From assembly GCF_004216775.1 (NCBI RefSeq), contig NZ_SGXF01000009.1, forward strand, positions 1 to 64,000: a stretch of 64,000 nucleotides of DNA. The letters run 5' to 3'. Under the pieces are notes generated by a model that searched no databases, was not told where the DNA came from, and saw nothing but the letters and a program-made list of their open reading frames with translations. Source of the DNA: Cuneatibacter caecimuris. Lineage in GTDB: Bacteria; Bacillota; Clostridia; Lachnospirales; Lachnospiraceae. Below, piece by piece: positions 32,750 to 41,799 of the stretch (position 1 is its first letter; every line of letters begins with the position of its first letter). A program made the position numbers and the translations under genes.

Positions 32750-33694
32750 TTGGAACGGCGCCGGTGGGGGGAGGAACCGTGGCACAGTCTGGATTATGAG
32801 CTGAAAATGAGATTTGGCAAAAAGCTGTATAAGCTGTCTTTGAACGGCGGGATGACCTGCCCCAACAGAGACGGGACACTGGACAGCCGCGGCTGTATTT
32901 TTTGCAGCGCGGGCGGATCCGGAGAATTTGCAGCAGATGCCGGAAGGGCGGTTTCCGAACAGCTGGCCCAGGGGCGCAGGATGTTGTCGGAGAAAACAGC
33001 AAATGGTCCATATATTGCGTACTTTCAGGCATTTACTAATACTTATGGTCCGGCAGGAAATCTGGAAGCGCTGTTTGAAGCTGCGATGGAACCTGAGGAT
33101 GTATCCGTTCTGTCCATCGCTACCAGGCCTGACTGCCTTCCGGAAGATGTTCTGAATCTGCTGGCAGGGCTGAACCGGGTGAAGCCGGTATGGGTGGAAC
33201 TGGGACTGCAGACCATTCATGAAAAGACAGCGGAATATATCCGCAGAGGTTATGAGCTGGATTGTTTCGACAGGGCTGTGAAACAGTTGAAGGAGATCGG
33301 AATAGAAGTTATCGTCCATGTGATATTGGGACTGCCGGGTGAAGGAAAAAAGGAGATGCTGCAGACCATCGGACATCTGAATGAACTGGGAGTGTCCGGC
33401 GTGAAGCTGCAGCTTCTGCATGTTCTGGAGGGGACGGACCTGGCGGAGGAATACAGGAACGGCAGATTGAGGGTTCTTTCAGAAAAAGAATATATTTCGC
33501 TGGCGGCAGACTGCCTGGAAGCGCTGTCGCCTGAAATTGTGGTGCACAGGCTGACAGGAGACGGCAGCAGAAAGCTTTTGCTGGCTCCGGAATGGAGCCT
33601 GCGGAAAAAATCAGTGCTCAACGGGATCAGACATGAAATGAAGGCACGGGGGAGCTGGCAGGGGTGCAGAAAGGAAGTTTTTTATGGCATCTGA
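32750..33694 (+). CDS. TIGR01212-type radical SAM protein (YhcC-like)
   Basis: A 314-residue radical SAM enzyme with the atypical cluster-binding motif CPNRDGT(LDSRG)CIFC, Cys-X12-Cys-X2-Cys, at about 35-51, characteristic of the TIGR01212/YhcC family. Family features YFQAFTNTYGP, GLQTIHEKTAEYI and VHVILGLPGE are present. The function is not settled; an RNA or cofactor modification role is usually assumed. The start is TTG 32750, right after the malic enzyme stop, with AAGGAG 8-9 bp upstream in that gene. It overlaps the DUF4364 gene by 11 bp. Confidence 0.88.
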   Translation: MERRRWGEEPWHSLDYELKMRFGKKLYKLSLNGGMTCPNRDGTLDSRGCIFCSAGGSGEFAADAGRAVSEQLAQGRRMLSEKTANGPYIAYFQAFTNTYGPAGNLEALFEAAMEPEDVSVLSIATRPDCLPEDVLNLLAGLNRVKPVWVELGLQTIHEKTAEYIRRGYELDCFDRAVKQLKEIGIEVIVHVILGLPGEGKKEMLQTIGHLNELGVSGVKLQLLHVLEGTDLAEEYRNGRLRVLSEKEYISLAADCLEALSPEIVVHRLTGDGSRKLLLAPEWSLRKKSVLNGIRHEMKARGSWQGCRKEVFYGI

Positions 33695-34202
33695 ATCGAT
33701 TACATTATATAAATTGATGGTATTATATATGCTGAAGCGGGTGAATTTTCCGCTGACCAATGCGCAGATGTCCGAGTTTTTCCTGGACAAGGACTATACG
33801 GACTATTTTACGTTTCAGGAAGTTCTCAACGATCTTTTGGAAGCCAATCTGATCAGCATGGAGACTGTCCGAAATGCTTCAAGATATGAGATCACCAGAG
33901 AGGGAGTGGAGACTCTGGGTTTTTTTGGCAGCAAGCTTTCAGCAGCGGTTACGGCGGACATGGAATCTTTTCTCAAAGAAAATAAGTTTAAGCTGCGCAG
34001 TGAGGTGGGAGTGACGGCTGACTACTATAAATCCACCACCCAGGAATATGTGGTGCATTGTGAGGTACGGGAAGGGCGTTCCATGCTGGTAGAGCTGAAT
34101 CTGGCGGTCCCGGATGAAGAACAGGCCCGGTCCATGTGCGGCAGATGGCAGGGAGCCAGCCAGGAAATCTATGCTTATGTGATGAAAAAGCTGATGGCCT
34201 GA
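33684..34202 (+). CDS. DUF4364 family winged-helix protein
   Basis: A 172-residue protein whose first 80 residues look like a winged helix (ITLYKLMVLYMLKRVNFPLTNAQMSEFFL ... NASRYEITREGVETLGFF). The second half, VTADYYKSTTQEYVVHCEVREG, matches the DUF4364 family common in clostridia. DNA binding is likely but targets are unknown. The start lies inside the radical SAM gene (11-bp overlap) with AAGGAAG ahead. Confidence 0.85.
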   Translation: MASESITLYKLMVLYMLKRVNFPLTNAQMSEFFLDKDYTDYFTFQEVLNDLLEANLISMETVRNASRYEITREGVETLGFFGSKLSAAVTADMESFLKENKFKLRSEVGVTADYYKSTTQEYVVHCEVREGRSMLVELNLAVPDEEQARSMCGRWQGASQEIYAYVMKKLMA

Positions 34203-34213
34203 AAGGAGCGGAA

Positions 34214-34912
34214 ATGAGCAGGGAATCTTCAGAGGTCCAGGGAAGTATCTACGAACGCCTGAGGGATGAAATTATGTATCTGGAGCTGGAACCAGGACAG
34301 GGAATCAGTGAAATTGAAACCGGAAAACGTTTCGATGTTTCCAGAACGCCAATCCGGGACGCGTTTAAGCGCCTGGAGAGTGAGGGGCTGTTGGAGATTA
34401 AACCTCATGTGGGAACCTTTGTTTCCCTGATCGATTTGGATGGAATTGCCGACGTGCTTTACATGCGTGAAAAAGTGGAGCTGGCTGTGCTGGAAGAGCT
34501 GGCCGGGGCGATTTCCAGAGCCCAGCTGATCCGCCTGGAGCTGATTATGGGAAGGCAGAAAAAGCTGCTGGAACAGCCTGACGCCAGAGTGGCGGCAGAG
34601 GAATTTATCCGCAGCGATAACGAATTTCACTGTGAAATATTTAAACTGGCGGGAAAACAGAAAATCTGGAATATCCTGACAGGGACTTCCTACCATTATG
34701 AACGTTTCAGGATGTTTGTGAACATCATGGATTCGGAGATTCTGACTAAGCTGTATGAAGAGCATTTGCTGATATTTGATGCGCTGGAACAAGGGAGGGT
34801 GGATCTGTTAAAACAGGTTTTTCCGGACCATCTTTATACCGGTATCCGCCGGGGCGCGCAGAAGGTCTATGAGATGCCGCAGTATTTTTATGAAACCCCT
34901 GCCGAGCTGTAA
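34214..34912 (+). CDS. GntR family transcriptional regulator (FCD/FadR subfamily)
   Basis: A 232-residue regulator. The N-terminal winged helix spans about 8-75 (IYERLRDEIMYLELEPGQGI ... FDVSRTPIRDAFKRLESEGLL), the C-terminal FCD ligand-binding domain about 80-225 with the metal-site acid/His residues in RSDNEFHCEIFKLA and the DHL segment near 213. FCD regulators respond to organic acids or sugars. The neighbouring malic enzyme suggests an organic-acid signal, but this is only positional. AAAGGAGCGG precedes the ATG. Confidence 0.92.
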   Translation: MSRESSEVQGSIYERLRDEIMYLELEPGQGISEIETGKRFDVSRTPIRDAFKRLESEGLLEIKPHVGTFVSLIDLDGIADVLYMREKVELAVLEELAGAISRAQLIRLELIMGRQKKLLEQPDARVAAEEFIRSDNEFHCEIFKLAGKQKIWNILTGTSYHYERFRMFVNIMDSEILTKLYEEHLLIFDALEQGRVDLLKQVFPDHLYTGIRRGAQKVYEMPQYFYETPAEL

Positions 34913-34919
34913 AAAACGC

Positions 34920-34948
34920 TTGCAAAACCGAAAACGCTGTGCTATACT
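34920..34948 (+). promoter_or_regulatory. rpmE promoter
   Basis: TTGCAA (34920-34925), 17 bp, TATACT (34943-34948). The leader of about 55 nt contains a GATGG/CCATC hairpin at 34967-34983, a candidate site for autoregulation by L31. Confidence 0.65.
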
Positions 34949-35009
34949 GAAAAAGCTGTTTTAATCGATGGTCGGAAACCATCCAAATATATTGTGCGAG
35001 GTGAATAAC

Positions 35010-35216
35010 ATGAAAGAAGATATCCAGCCGAAGTACTACCAGGCAAAGGTGGTCTGCAACTGCGGAAATGAATTCGTAACCGGTTCCACCAAACCTGAAA
35101 TCCACGTGGAAATCTGCTCCAAGTGCCATCCTTTCTATACTGGTCAGCAGAAGGCAGCGGCAGCGCGTGGCCGCATTGAGAAGTTCAATCGTAAGTACGG
35201 CAATATTACGAAATAA
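35010..35216 (+). CDS. rpmE: 50S ribosomal protein L31
   Basis: A 68-residue ribosomal protein of the zinc-binding (C+) type: [14 protein letters not shown] and [11 protein letters not shown] hold four cysteines. The last part [11 protein letters not shown] is usual for L31. The start ATG 35010 has GAGGTGA at about 35000, and the frame is open further upstream without a site. It has its own promoter and a terminator, then the DUF1385-prmC-prfA genes in the order familiar from Lachnospiraceae. Confidence 0.97.
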   Translation: MKEDIQPKYYQAKVVCNCGNEFVTGSTKPEIHVEICSKCHPFYTGQQKAAAARGRIEKFNRKYGNITK

Positions 35217-35230
35217 GCTCACTAAGATAG

Positions 35231-35263
35231 GGTTGAGGATGTCAAAGTTCTCAACCTGTTTTT
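35231..35263 (+). terminator. Intrinsic terminator after rpmE
   Basis: Stem GGTTGAGGA/TTCTCAACC (35231-35239 with 35248-35256), an 8-nt loop, then TGTTTTT. Some read-through into the DUF1385 gene is possible because no clear promoter was found after it. Confidence 0.75.
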
Positions 35264-35300
35264 AGATTTATGGGATCTTTTCCCGGACGGAGGTGATGGG

Positions 35301-36278
35301 ATGCGCTCATCAGGAATCGGCGGACAGGCTGTGATTGAAGGCATCATGATGAAGAATAAGGAAGATTACGCAGTGGCAGTGAGGAAGCCGGATGGGGAAA
35401 TCCAGGTGGAAAAGTCCAGCTATGCCGGGATTTCAGGGAAAAGCAAATTTTTCCGCCTTCCTTTTGTGAGAGGGATTTTCAATCTGGCGGATTCCCTGGC
35501 GCTGGGAACAAAAACACTGACCTTTTCCGCCGGGTTTTATGAAGAGGAAGAAGGAGAGCCGGGTAAGTTTGAGAAGTTTCTGACCAGAGTGTTTGGGGAA
35601 AAGCTGGAAAAGGTGCTGACCGGCGTTACAGTCTTGCTCTCTGTGGTATTTGCTGTAGGGCTGTTTATGCTCCTGCCCGCATGGGCGGCGGACTGGATGA
35701 AAACCTGGATGCCGGAATGGGCTGTGGCAGTGCTGGAAGGCCTGCTGCGCATCGGGATTTTTATTGGATACGTGCTGTTGATTTCCAGAATGGAGGATAT
35801 CCGCCGCACATTCATGTATCATGGGGCGGAACATAAATGTATTAACTGTATTGAACACGGGCTCCCCCTGACTGTGGAGAACGTGATGAAAAGCTCCAAA
35901 CAGCACAAACGCTGCGGAACCAGTTTTCTGTTGTTTGTGATGGTGATCAGCATCTTCTGCTTTATGATTATCAGAGTAGATACCATGTGGCTGAAGCTGG
36001 TGAGCAGGGTTTTGCTGATTCCTGTAATTGCGGGAATTTCTTATGAGTTCCTGCGGCTGGCAGGGAATTCTGAAAATCCGGTGGTGAATGCGCTGAGCAG
36101 GCCGGGGCTGTGGCTGCAGAACCTGACCACAAAGGAGCCAGAAGAAAATATGGTTCCGGTGGCCATCGCGGCGGTGGAGGCGGTTTTTGACTGGCGCAGC
36201 TGGGAAGAGGAGAATTGCGGACTGAAGCCAGCCGTGATGGAAGCGGCTGTTTCGGGAGAAGAGGCGGCTGAAAAATGA
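35301..36278 (+). CDS. DUF1385 family membrane protein
   Basis: A 325-residue protein with the family start GGQAVIEGIMMKNKEDYAVAVR and the conserved MYHGAEHKCINCIEHG segment at about 172-188, between membrane helices (about 113-133, 146-165, 212-232, 238-255). The conserved His/Cys residues suggest metal or cofactor binding, but the function is unknown. The gene is typically between rpmE and prmC/prfA in clostridia, as here. It overlaps prmC by 4 bp. Confidence 0.88.
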   Translation: MRSSGIGGQAVIEGIMMKNKEDYAVAVRKPDGEIQVEKSSYAGISGKSKFFRLPFVRGIFNLADSLALGTKTLTFSAGFYEEEEGEPGKFEKFLTRVFGEKLEKVLTGVTVLLSVVFAVGLFMLLPAWAADWMKTWMPEWAVAVLEGLLRIGIFIGYVLLISRMEDIRRTFMYHGAEHKCINCIEHGLPLTVENVMKSSKQHKRCGTSFLLFVMVISIFCFMIIRVDTMWLKLVSRVLLIPVIAGISYEFLRLAGNSENPVVNALSRPGLWLQNLTTKEPEENMVPVAIAAVEAVFDWRSWEEENCGLKPAVMEAAVSGEEAAEK

Positions 36279-37150
36279 AAAAAAGGCCGGATGATATTCT
36301 GAAGGAAACGGCAGCGCGTTTTGCGGCCGCAGGAGTGCCGGAGCCGGAATTAGACGCCTGGTATCTAATGGAAGCCTGCTTTCGTATGGACCGCACTCAT
36401 TTTCTTTTGGATAAAAGGGTGGAAACCGAGCTGCCTGACCACCAGTGGCAGCGCTTCTGCCGTCTTTCGGACCAACGGGCCAAGCGGGTTCCGCTGCAGC
36501 AGCTTTTGGGCAGCCAGCAGTTCATGGGGCTGGATTTTCGGGTCACCGATCAGGTGCTGATTCCCAGGCAGGATACTGAAATCCTGGTGGAACAGGTACT
36601 GCAGGATTTCCGGGACAGGCCGAAAGCCCGGCTTCTGGATATGTGCACCGGGAGCGGCTGCATTTTGCTGAGCCTTTTGAAGCTGGGGGATTTTTCCTCC
36701 GGGACGGGTGCTGACCTTTCAGAAGAAGCGCTGGCTGTGGCCAGAGAGAACGGGCGCAGGCTGTGTGTGGAAGCAGAGTGGATCAGGAGCGACTTGTTTT
36801 CCTGCCTGCCTGAGAAAAAATATGATGTGATTGTTTCAAACCCTCCCTATATATCGGGAGAAGAGCTGGAAACGCTGGAACCGGAAGTCAGGGATTATGA
36901 GCCCAGGATGGCGCTTTACGCGCCGGAAAACGGGCTTGCATTTTACCGCAGGCTGGCGGAAGAAAGCAGTGTCTATCTGGCCCCGGGCGGAAACATTTAT
37001 TTAGAAATCGGAAGCAGCCAGGCTGCAGAGGTGAGCGGCTTTTTGGCGGAATACGGATATAAAGAAATCAGAGTGATACGGGATTTGGCGGGGCTGGACC
37101 GTGTAGTCGCGGCCTGCCTGCCCGGAAAGGGAGAAACAGGCCATGTTTGA
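36275..37150 (+). CDS. prmC: Peptide chain release factor N5-glutamine methyltransferase
   Basis: Methylates the glutamine of the GGQ motif in release factors using S-adenosylmethionine. The 291-residue protein has the helical N-terminal domain, [16 protein letters not shown] (SAM motif I) and the catalytic [12 protein letters not shown] (NPPY) near 188-199. It overlaps DUF1385 by 4 bp and its substrate gene prfA by 8 bp, a tight functional pair. Confidence 0.96.
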   Translation: MKKRPDDILKETAARFAAAGVPEPELDAWYLMEACFRMDRTHFLLDKRVETELPDHQWQRFCRLSDQRAKRVPLQQLLGSQQFMGLDFRVTDQVLIPRQDTEILVEQVLQDFRDRPKARLLDMCTGSGCILLSLLKLGDFSSGTGADLSEEALAVARENGRRLCVEAEWIRSDLFSCLPEKKYDVIVSNPPYISGEELETLEPEVRDYEPRMALYAPENGLAFYRRLAEESSVYLAPGGNIYLEIGSSQAAEVSGFLAEYGYKEIRVIRDLAGLDRVVAACLPGKGETGHV

Positions 37151-38222
37151 CAGACTGGACGGCATTCTGGAACGGTTCGAAGAGCTGCTCCAGGAATTGA
37201 ATGAGCCGAATGTGACAGAGAATCAGGCGCGGTTTCGCCGGCTGATGAAAGAGCAGGCAGATCTGTGCCCGGTTGTGGACGCATATAAAAAATATAAAGA
37301 AGCCAGGCAGACAGCGGAAGACAGCCTGGCGATGCTGGAAGAAGAGAAGGATGAGGAAATGCGCGACATGCTCAAGGAGGAACTGGGTCAGGCGCGCAGG
37401 GAGATCGGAGAGCTGGAGCAGGAACTGAAAATCCTGCTGCTTCCCAAAGATCCCAATGATGATAAGAACGTAATTGTAGAGATACGTGCAGGCGCAGGGG
37501 GAGATGAGGCCGCCCTGTTTGCTGCGGAACTGTACCGGATGTACGTGCACTATGCGGAAGGCCGCCGCTGGAAAGTGGAGACCATGAATGTGAATGAGAG
37601 CGGGATCGGCGGAATGAAAGAAGTCGTGTTCATGATCACCGGCCAGGGCGCTTTTTCCAGACTGAAGTATGAGAGCGGCGTGCATCGGGTTCAGCGGGTG
37701 CCGGAAACAGAGAGCGGGGGCAGGATTCATACTTCCACGGCCACGGTGGCTATCATGCCGGAGGCGGAAGAGGTGGATGTACAGATTGATATGAATGACT
37801 GCAAATTCGATGTGTTCCGGGCATCCGGTAACGGCGGCCAGTGTGTAAATACCACGGATTCAGCGGTGAGGCTGACCCACATTCCCACGGGAATCGTCAT
37901 TTCCTGCCAGGATGAGAAGAGTCAGCTGAAAAATAAGGATAAAGCGCTGAAAGTGCTGCGGGCCAAATTGTATGAGCTGGAGTGCTCCAAAAAACAGAGC
38001 GAGGAATCAGAAGCCAGACGCAGCCAGATCGGAACGGGGGACAGGTCTGAAAAGATCCGAACTTATAATTTCCCCCAGGGCCGTGTGACAGAGCACAGGA
38101 TCAAGCTTACACTGTACAAGATTGACGCAGTGATGGACGGAGATCTGGATGAGATTTTGGACAGCCTGATTGCGGCAGATCAGGCAGCTAAGCTGATGAA
38201 GATGCAGGAGGAAGGCGCATGA
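37143..38222 (+). CDS. prfA: Peptide chain release factor 1
   Basis: Reads UAA and UAG stop codons and triggers peptide release. 359 residues, full length. The GGQ motif is at 231-233 within [20 protein letters not shown]; Cys follows GGQ where many species have His, a change often seen in clostridia. The codon-recognition PxT-type loop region is VPETES (about 187-192). Domains 2 and 4 ([16 protein letters not shown]) are intact. Translationally coupled to prmC upstream and to the lipoprotein gene (4-bp overlap) downstream. Confidence 0.97.
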   Translation: MFDRLDGILERFEELLQELNEPNVTENQARFRRLMKEQADLCPVVDAYKKYKEARQTAEDSLAMLEEEKDEEMRDMLKEELGQARREIGELEQELKILLLPKDPNDDKNVIVEIRAGAGGDEAALFAAELYRMYVHYAEGRRWKVETMNVNESGIGGMKEVVFMITGQGAFSRLKYESGVHRVQRVPETESGGRIHTSTATVAIMPEAEEVDVQIDMNDCKFDVFRASGNGGQCVNTTDSAVRLTHIPTGIVISCQDEKSQLKNKDKALKVLRAKLYELECSKKQSEESEARRSQIGTGDRSEKIRTYNFPQGRVTEHRIKLTLYKIDAVMDGDLDEILDSLIAADQAAKLMKMQEEGA

Positions 38223-38779
38223 ACCATAAATTGATAAAAAAAATGGCCATACTGGCTTGTATGGCTGCAGCTATGCTTATGATGTTCACAGCCTGCGGCA
38301 AGAGCGGAGATGCGAAGGGATTTTCAAATACCGACGGGACATTTTCCATACAGGCGCCGGCTGATTTTATCAGTCAGGATTCAGGCAGCGCGGATGTGAT
38401 TTCGCTGAAAGCTCCTGAAGGCGCGGATCTGGGGGTGATGGTGCAGCGGATGGCTAAAAATTCAGAGGCTGCCGAAGGAGTGGAGAATCTGGAGGGCCTG
38501 ACGGAGCTGTATCATCAGAGGATCAGCGGAATGCTGCAGCAGAGTCAGAAGGGGATACAGAAGGAGCCGGTTCCTGATGGAAAAAGCGGGGCGGCGCTGT
38601 CCTCTGCTGCTGAAAGTTTTGAAGTGAGCAACGGGATGGGAGAGACAGGAAAGGTTTTCCTGATTTACCTGGAGACACAGGATAATTACTATGTGATATC
38701 TGTCAGCGGTATGGACAAGGATTTTGACAGCAGAATTGAAGAAGTGAAACAGGGCGCGGCACAGCTGCGGGAGCAGTGA
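38219..38779 (+). CDS. Small putative lipoprotein
   Basis: A 186-residue protein with a lipoprotein signal peptide (basic start, MLMMFTAC lipobox with Cys near residue 26) and a beta-rich domain: [49 protein letters not shown]. This resembles PsbP-like or DUF-type lipoproteins that read as 'surface lipoprotein' in clostridia, but no family is claimed. Its ATG overlaps the prfA stop (ATGA), an unusual pairing of an envelope protein with translation genes. Confidence 0.72.
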   Translation: MNHKLIKKMAILACMAAAMLMMFTACGKSGDAKGFSNTDGTFSIQAPADFISQDSGSADVISLKAPEGADLGVMVQRMAKNSEAAEGVENLEGLTELYHQRISGMLQQSQKGIQKEPVPDGKSGAALSSAAESFEVSNGMGETGKVFLIYLETQDNYYVISVSGMDKDFDSRIEEVKQGAAQLREQ

Positions 38780-38802
38780 AGACTGCCGGAAATTGGAAAG
38801 GC

Positions 38803-38831
38803 TTGTCAAAATATATTGAATATGCTATACT
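38803..38831 (+). promoter_or_regulatory. Promoter of the dTDP-rhamnose genes
   Basis: TTGTCA (38803-38808), 17 bp, TATACT (38826-38831), 36 bp before rfbA. Confidence 0.65.
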
Positions 38832-38867
38832 AACCTATATTGTGTACCAGAAAATCAGGAGGCAAGT

Positions 38868-39755
38868 ATGAAGGGAATTATTTTGGCCGGCGGGAGCGGC
38901 ACACGCCTGTATCCGCTGACAAGGGTGACATCCAAACAGCTGCTGCCCATTTATGACAAACCGATGATTTACTATCCGTTATCTGTATTGATGAATGCGG
39001 GGATCAGAGAAATCCTGATCATTTCCACACCTGATGACACACCACGTTTCCGGGAACTGCTGGGAGACGGACACCAGTTCGGCATCGAGCTGTCCTATGC
39101 TGTTCAGCCCAGCCCCGACGGACTGGCGCAGGCGTTTATTATTGGAGAAGAGTTCATCGGCGGAGACGGCGTCGCGATGATTCTGGGAGACAACATCTTC
39201 CACGGCCATGGCCTGAAGAAACGTCTGGAGACCGCGGCAAACCAGCCCCATGGAGCCACAGTGTTCGGCTACTATGTGGACGATCCGGAACGCTTCGGCA
39301 TTGTGGAGTTCGACCGGCACGGCAAGGCGGTTTCCATTGAGGAGAAGCCTGCTCATCCCAAGTCCAATTACTGCGTGACCGGCCTGTATTTTTACGATAA
39401 TAAAGTGGTGGAGTATGCCAGGAATCTGAAGCCTTCCGCCAGAGGAGAGCTGGAAATCACAGACCTGAACAGGATTTATCTGGAGGCGGGAGAGCTGAAT
39501 GTGGAGCTTCTGGGCCAGGGCTTTACCTGGCTGGATACCGGAACCCATGAATCTCTGGTGGACGCCACGAACTTTGTGAAAACTGTGGAAACGCATCAGC
39601 ACCGCAAGATCGCCTGCCTGGAGGAAATCGCCTATCTGCAGGGATGGATCGGCAGGGAACAGATGGCGGCTACGTATGAAATCTATAAGAAGAACCAGTA
39701 TGGAGCCTACCTGAAAGATGTGATGGACGGAAAGTATATTGATAAGCTGTTTTGA
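38868..39755 (+). CDS. rfbA: Glucose-1-phosphate thymidylyltransferase
   Basis: Makes dTDP-glucose from dTTP and glucose 1-phosphate, first step of dTDP-L-rhamnose synthesis. The 295-residue length is normal. The nucleotide-binding motif [11 protein letters not shown] (8-18), the sugar-site motifs [10 protein letters not shown] and [16 protein letters not shown], and [11 protein letters not shown] are present. First gene of rfbA-rfbB-rfbD; AGGAGGC precedes the ATG. Confidence 0.96.
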   Translation: MKGIILAGGSGTRLYPLTRVTSKQLLPIYDKPMIYYPLSVLMNAGIREILIISTPDDTPRFRELLGDGHQFGIELSYAVQPSPDGLAQAFIIGEEFIGGDGVAMILGDNIFHGHGLKKRLETAANQPHGATVFGYYVDDPERFGIVEFDRHGKAVSIEEKPAHPKSNYCVTGLYFYDNKVVEYARNLKPSARGELEITDLNRIYLEAGELNVELLGQGFTWLDTGTHESLVDATNFVKTVETHQHRKIACLEEIAYLQGWIGREQMAATYEIYKKNQYGAYLKDVMDGKYIDKLF

Positions 39756-39795
39756 ACCTGAGGTTTCTGTAACAGCGCATAAAGGAGATTCAGAG

Positions 39796-40818
39796 ATGAA
39801 AATTTTAGTGACTGGCGGAGCCGGTTTTATCGGCGGCAATTTTGTACACCATATGGTGAATCAATATCCGGAGGATCAGATTGTGAACTTGGACCTGCTG
39901 ACTTATGCGGGCAATCTGGAGACGCTGAAGCCGGTGGAGAATAAGCCGAATTATAAATTTGTAAAAGGCGATATCGCCGACAGGCCCTTTATTATGGACC
40001 TGTTTGAGAAAGAGAAATTTGACATTGTTGTGAACTTCGCCGCGGAGAGCCATGTGGACCGTTCCATCACAGACCCGGGTATTTTTGTGCAGACTAACGT
40101 GCTGGGAACCACCACGCTGCTGGACGCATCCAAAGAATACGGGGTAAAGCGGTACCATCAGGTTTCCACTGATGAAGTGTACGGAGACCTGCCTCTGGAC
40201 AGGCCCGACCTGTTTTTCACAGAAGATACTCCGCTGCACACCTCCAGCCCTTATTCTTCCTCCAAGGCCAGCGCCGACCTGTTTGTGCTGGCGTATTACA
40301 GGACGTTCGGGCTGCCGGTGACAATTTCCAGATGTTCCAATAACTATGGCCCGTACCATTTTCCCGAAAAGCTGATCCCCCTGATGATCAGCCGAGCCCT
40401 GGCAGATGAAGAGCTGCCTGTATATGGAAACGGCGCCAATGTCAGGGACTGGCTGCATGTTTCTGATCACTGCGAGGCCATTGACCTGATCATCCGTAAT
40501 GGAAGGGTTGGAGAGGTTTATAATGTGGGCGGACATAATGAACGCACCAATCTGGAAGTGGTGAAGACGATTCTGAAGGCTTTGAACAAGCCGGAAAGCC
40601 TGATCAAGTTTGTCAGCGACCGCCCGGGCCACGACAGGCGTTACGCCATTGATCCTACCAAGCTGGAAACAGAGCTGGGCTGGAAGCCGAAGTATACGTT
40701 TGATACCGGCATACAGCAGACGATTCAGTGGTATCTGGATAATGAAGACTGGTGGAAGCATATTATCAGCGGCGAGTACGCAAACTATTTTGAGAACATG
40801 TACGGAAACCGTTTATAA
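39796..40818 (+). CDS. rfbB: dTDP-glucose 4,6-dehydratase
   Basis: Second enzyme of dTDP-rhamnose synthesis, forming dTDP-4-keto-6-deoxyglucose. The 340-residue SDR enzyme has GGAGFIG (7-13) for NAD binding, the catalytic STDEVYGDL, and YSSSK (Tyr-X3-Lys). FAAESHVDRSI and SNNYGPYHFPEKLIPL are family hallmarks. ATG 39796 is used (AAAGGAG at 39781-39787); the frame is open further upstream without a site. Confidence 0.96.
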   Translation: MKILVTGGAGFIGGNFVHHMVNQYPEDQIVNLDLLTYAGNLETLKPVENKPNYKFVKGDIADRPFIMDLFEKEKFDIVVNFAAESHVDRSITDPGIFVQTNVLGTTTLLDASKEYGVKRYHQVSTDEVYGDLPLDRPDLFFTEDTPLHTSSPYSSSKASADLFVLAYYRTFGLPVTISRCSNNYGPYHFPEKLIPLMISRALADEELPVYGNGANVRDWLHVSDHCEAIDLIIRNGRVGEVYNVGGHNERTNLEVVKTILKALNKPESLIKFVSDRPGHDRRYAIDPTKLETELGWKPKYTFDTGIQQTIQWYLDNEDWWKHIISGEYANYFENMYGNRL

Positions 40819-40899
40819 GACCGGGGTGGGGCTGCTGCAGGAATGCGGCCGCCCCTTTTGATAATTCCGGGGGAAGCCGGAGGGCAGAAGGAGAATAGA

Positions 40900-41754
40900 A
40901 TGAGAGTATTGGTGACCGGCGTCAAGGGCCAGCTGGGCTTTGACGTGATGAATGAATGCGCGAAGCGGGGAATAGAAGCAGTGGGTGTGGACGTGGAGGA
41001 AATGGACATCACTGATGCATCTGCGGTTGAACGGGTGATCACAGAGTCCCGGGTGGAAGCGGTAATCCACTGTGCTGCATATACTGCAGTAGATGCTGCT
41101 GAAGATAATCCGGACGTGTGTATGAAGGTGAACGCGCAGGGGACGGAGAATATTGCCCGGGTATGCGGGGATTTGGATTTGAAGATGATCTATATCAGCA
41201 CGGACTATGTGTTTGACGGTGAGGGAGAGCGTCCCTGGCAGCCGGATGACCAGCGCCATCCCCTGAATGTATACGGACAGTCCAAATATGAGGGGGAACT
41301 GGCGGTCCAAAAATATCTGGAAAAATATTTTATTGTCAGAATTGCCTGGGTGTTCGGCGTAAACGGAAAAAATTTCATCAAGACCATGCTCCGTCTGGGC
41401 GAGGAGAGGGGCTGTGTCAGCGTAGTGGATGATCAGATCGGTTCCCCTACTTATACTTACGATCTGGCAGTGCTGCTGGTGGATATGGCGGAGAGCGACA
41501 AATACGGTATCTACCATGCGACCAATGAAGGGCTGTGCAGCTGGTATGAGTTCGCCTGCGAGATTTTCCGGCAGGCAGGGATGAGCCAGGTAAAAGTGAC
41601 GCCGGTTAAAGCCGAAGAGTTCCCGGCAAAAGCCAAACGCCCGTCCAACAGCCGTATGAGTAAAGATAAGCTGGAGGAAAATGGTTTTTCACGCTTGCCT
41701 TCCTGGCAGAACGCGTTGGGCCGGTATTTAAAAGAAATCCGCCCGGGTAAATAA
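40900..41754 (+). CDS. rfbD: dTDP-4-dehydrorhamnose reductase
   Basis: Last enzyme of dTDP-L-rhamnose synthesis, reducing the 4-keto group. The 284-residue SDR protein has VTGVKGQLG (5-13), CAAYTAVDAAE, STDYVFDG and the catalytic YGQSK. It lies 81 bp after rfbB with GAAGGAG ahead of ATG 40900. The 3,5-epimerase (rfbC), needed between rfbB and rfbD, is not in the window. Confidence 0.94.
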   Translation: MRVLVTGVKGQLGFDVMNECAKRGIEAVGVDVEEMDITDASAVERVITESRVEAVIHCAAYTAVDAAEDNPDVCMKVNAQGTENIARVCGDLDLKMIYISTDYVFDGEGERPWQPDDQRHPLNVYGQSKYEGELAVQKYLEKYFIVRIAWVFGVNGKNFIKTMLRLGEERGCVSVVDDQIGSPTYTYDLAVLLVDMAESDKYGIYHATNEGLCSWYEFACEIFRQAGMSQVKVTPVKAEEFPAKAKRPSNSRMSKDKLEENGFSRLPSWQNALGRYLKEIRPGK

Positions 41755-41799
41755 CCGGGTTGTGCAACTAAAATTATGAAAAAGAGGGAGAGTTGAAAG

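Noticed and set aside
31802-33421. 539-codon open frame on the minus strand
   Set aside because: It runs antisense to the malic enzyme and radical SAM genes, both of which have clear family motifs. Its residue make-up is His/Gln/Cys-rich, typical of antisense GC bias.
35981-36396. Minus-strand open frame over DUF1385 and prmC
   Set aside because: Proline/serine-rich shadow with no start signal, antisense to two well-supported genes.
40820-40900. Possible terminator between rfbB and rfbD
   Set aside because: The GC-rich palindromic stretch has mismatches and only a short T run; the genes more likely form one transcript.
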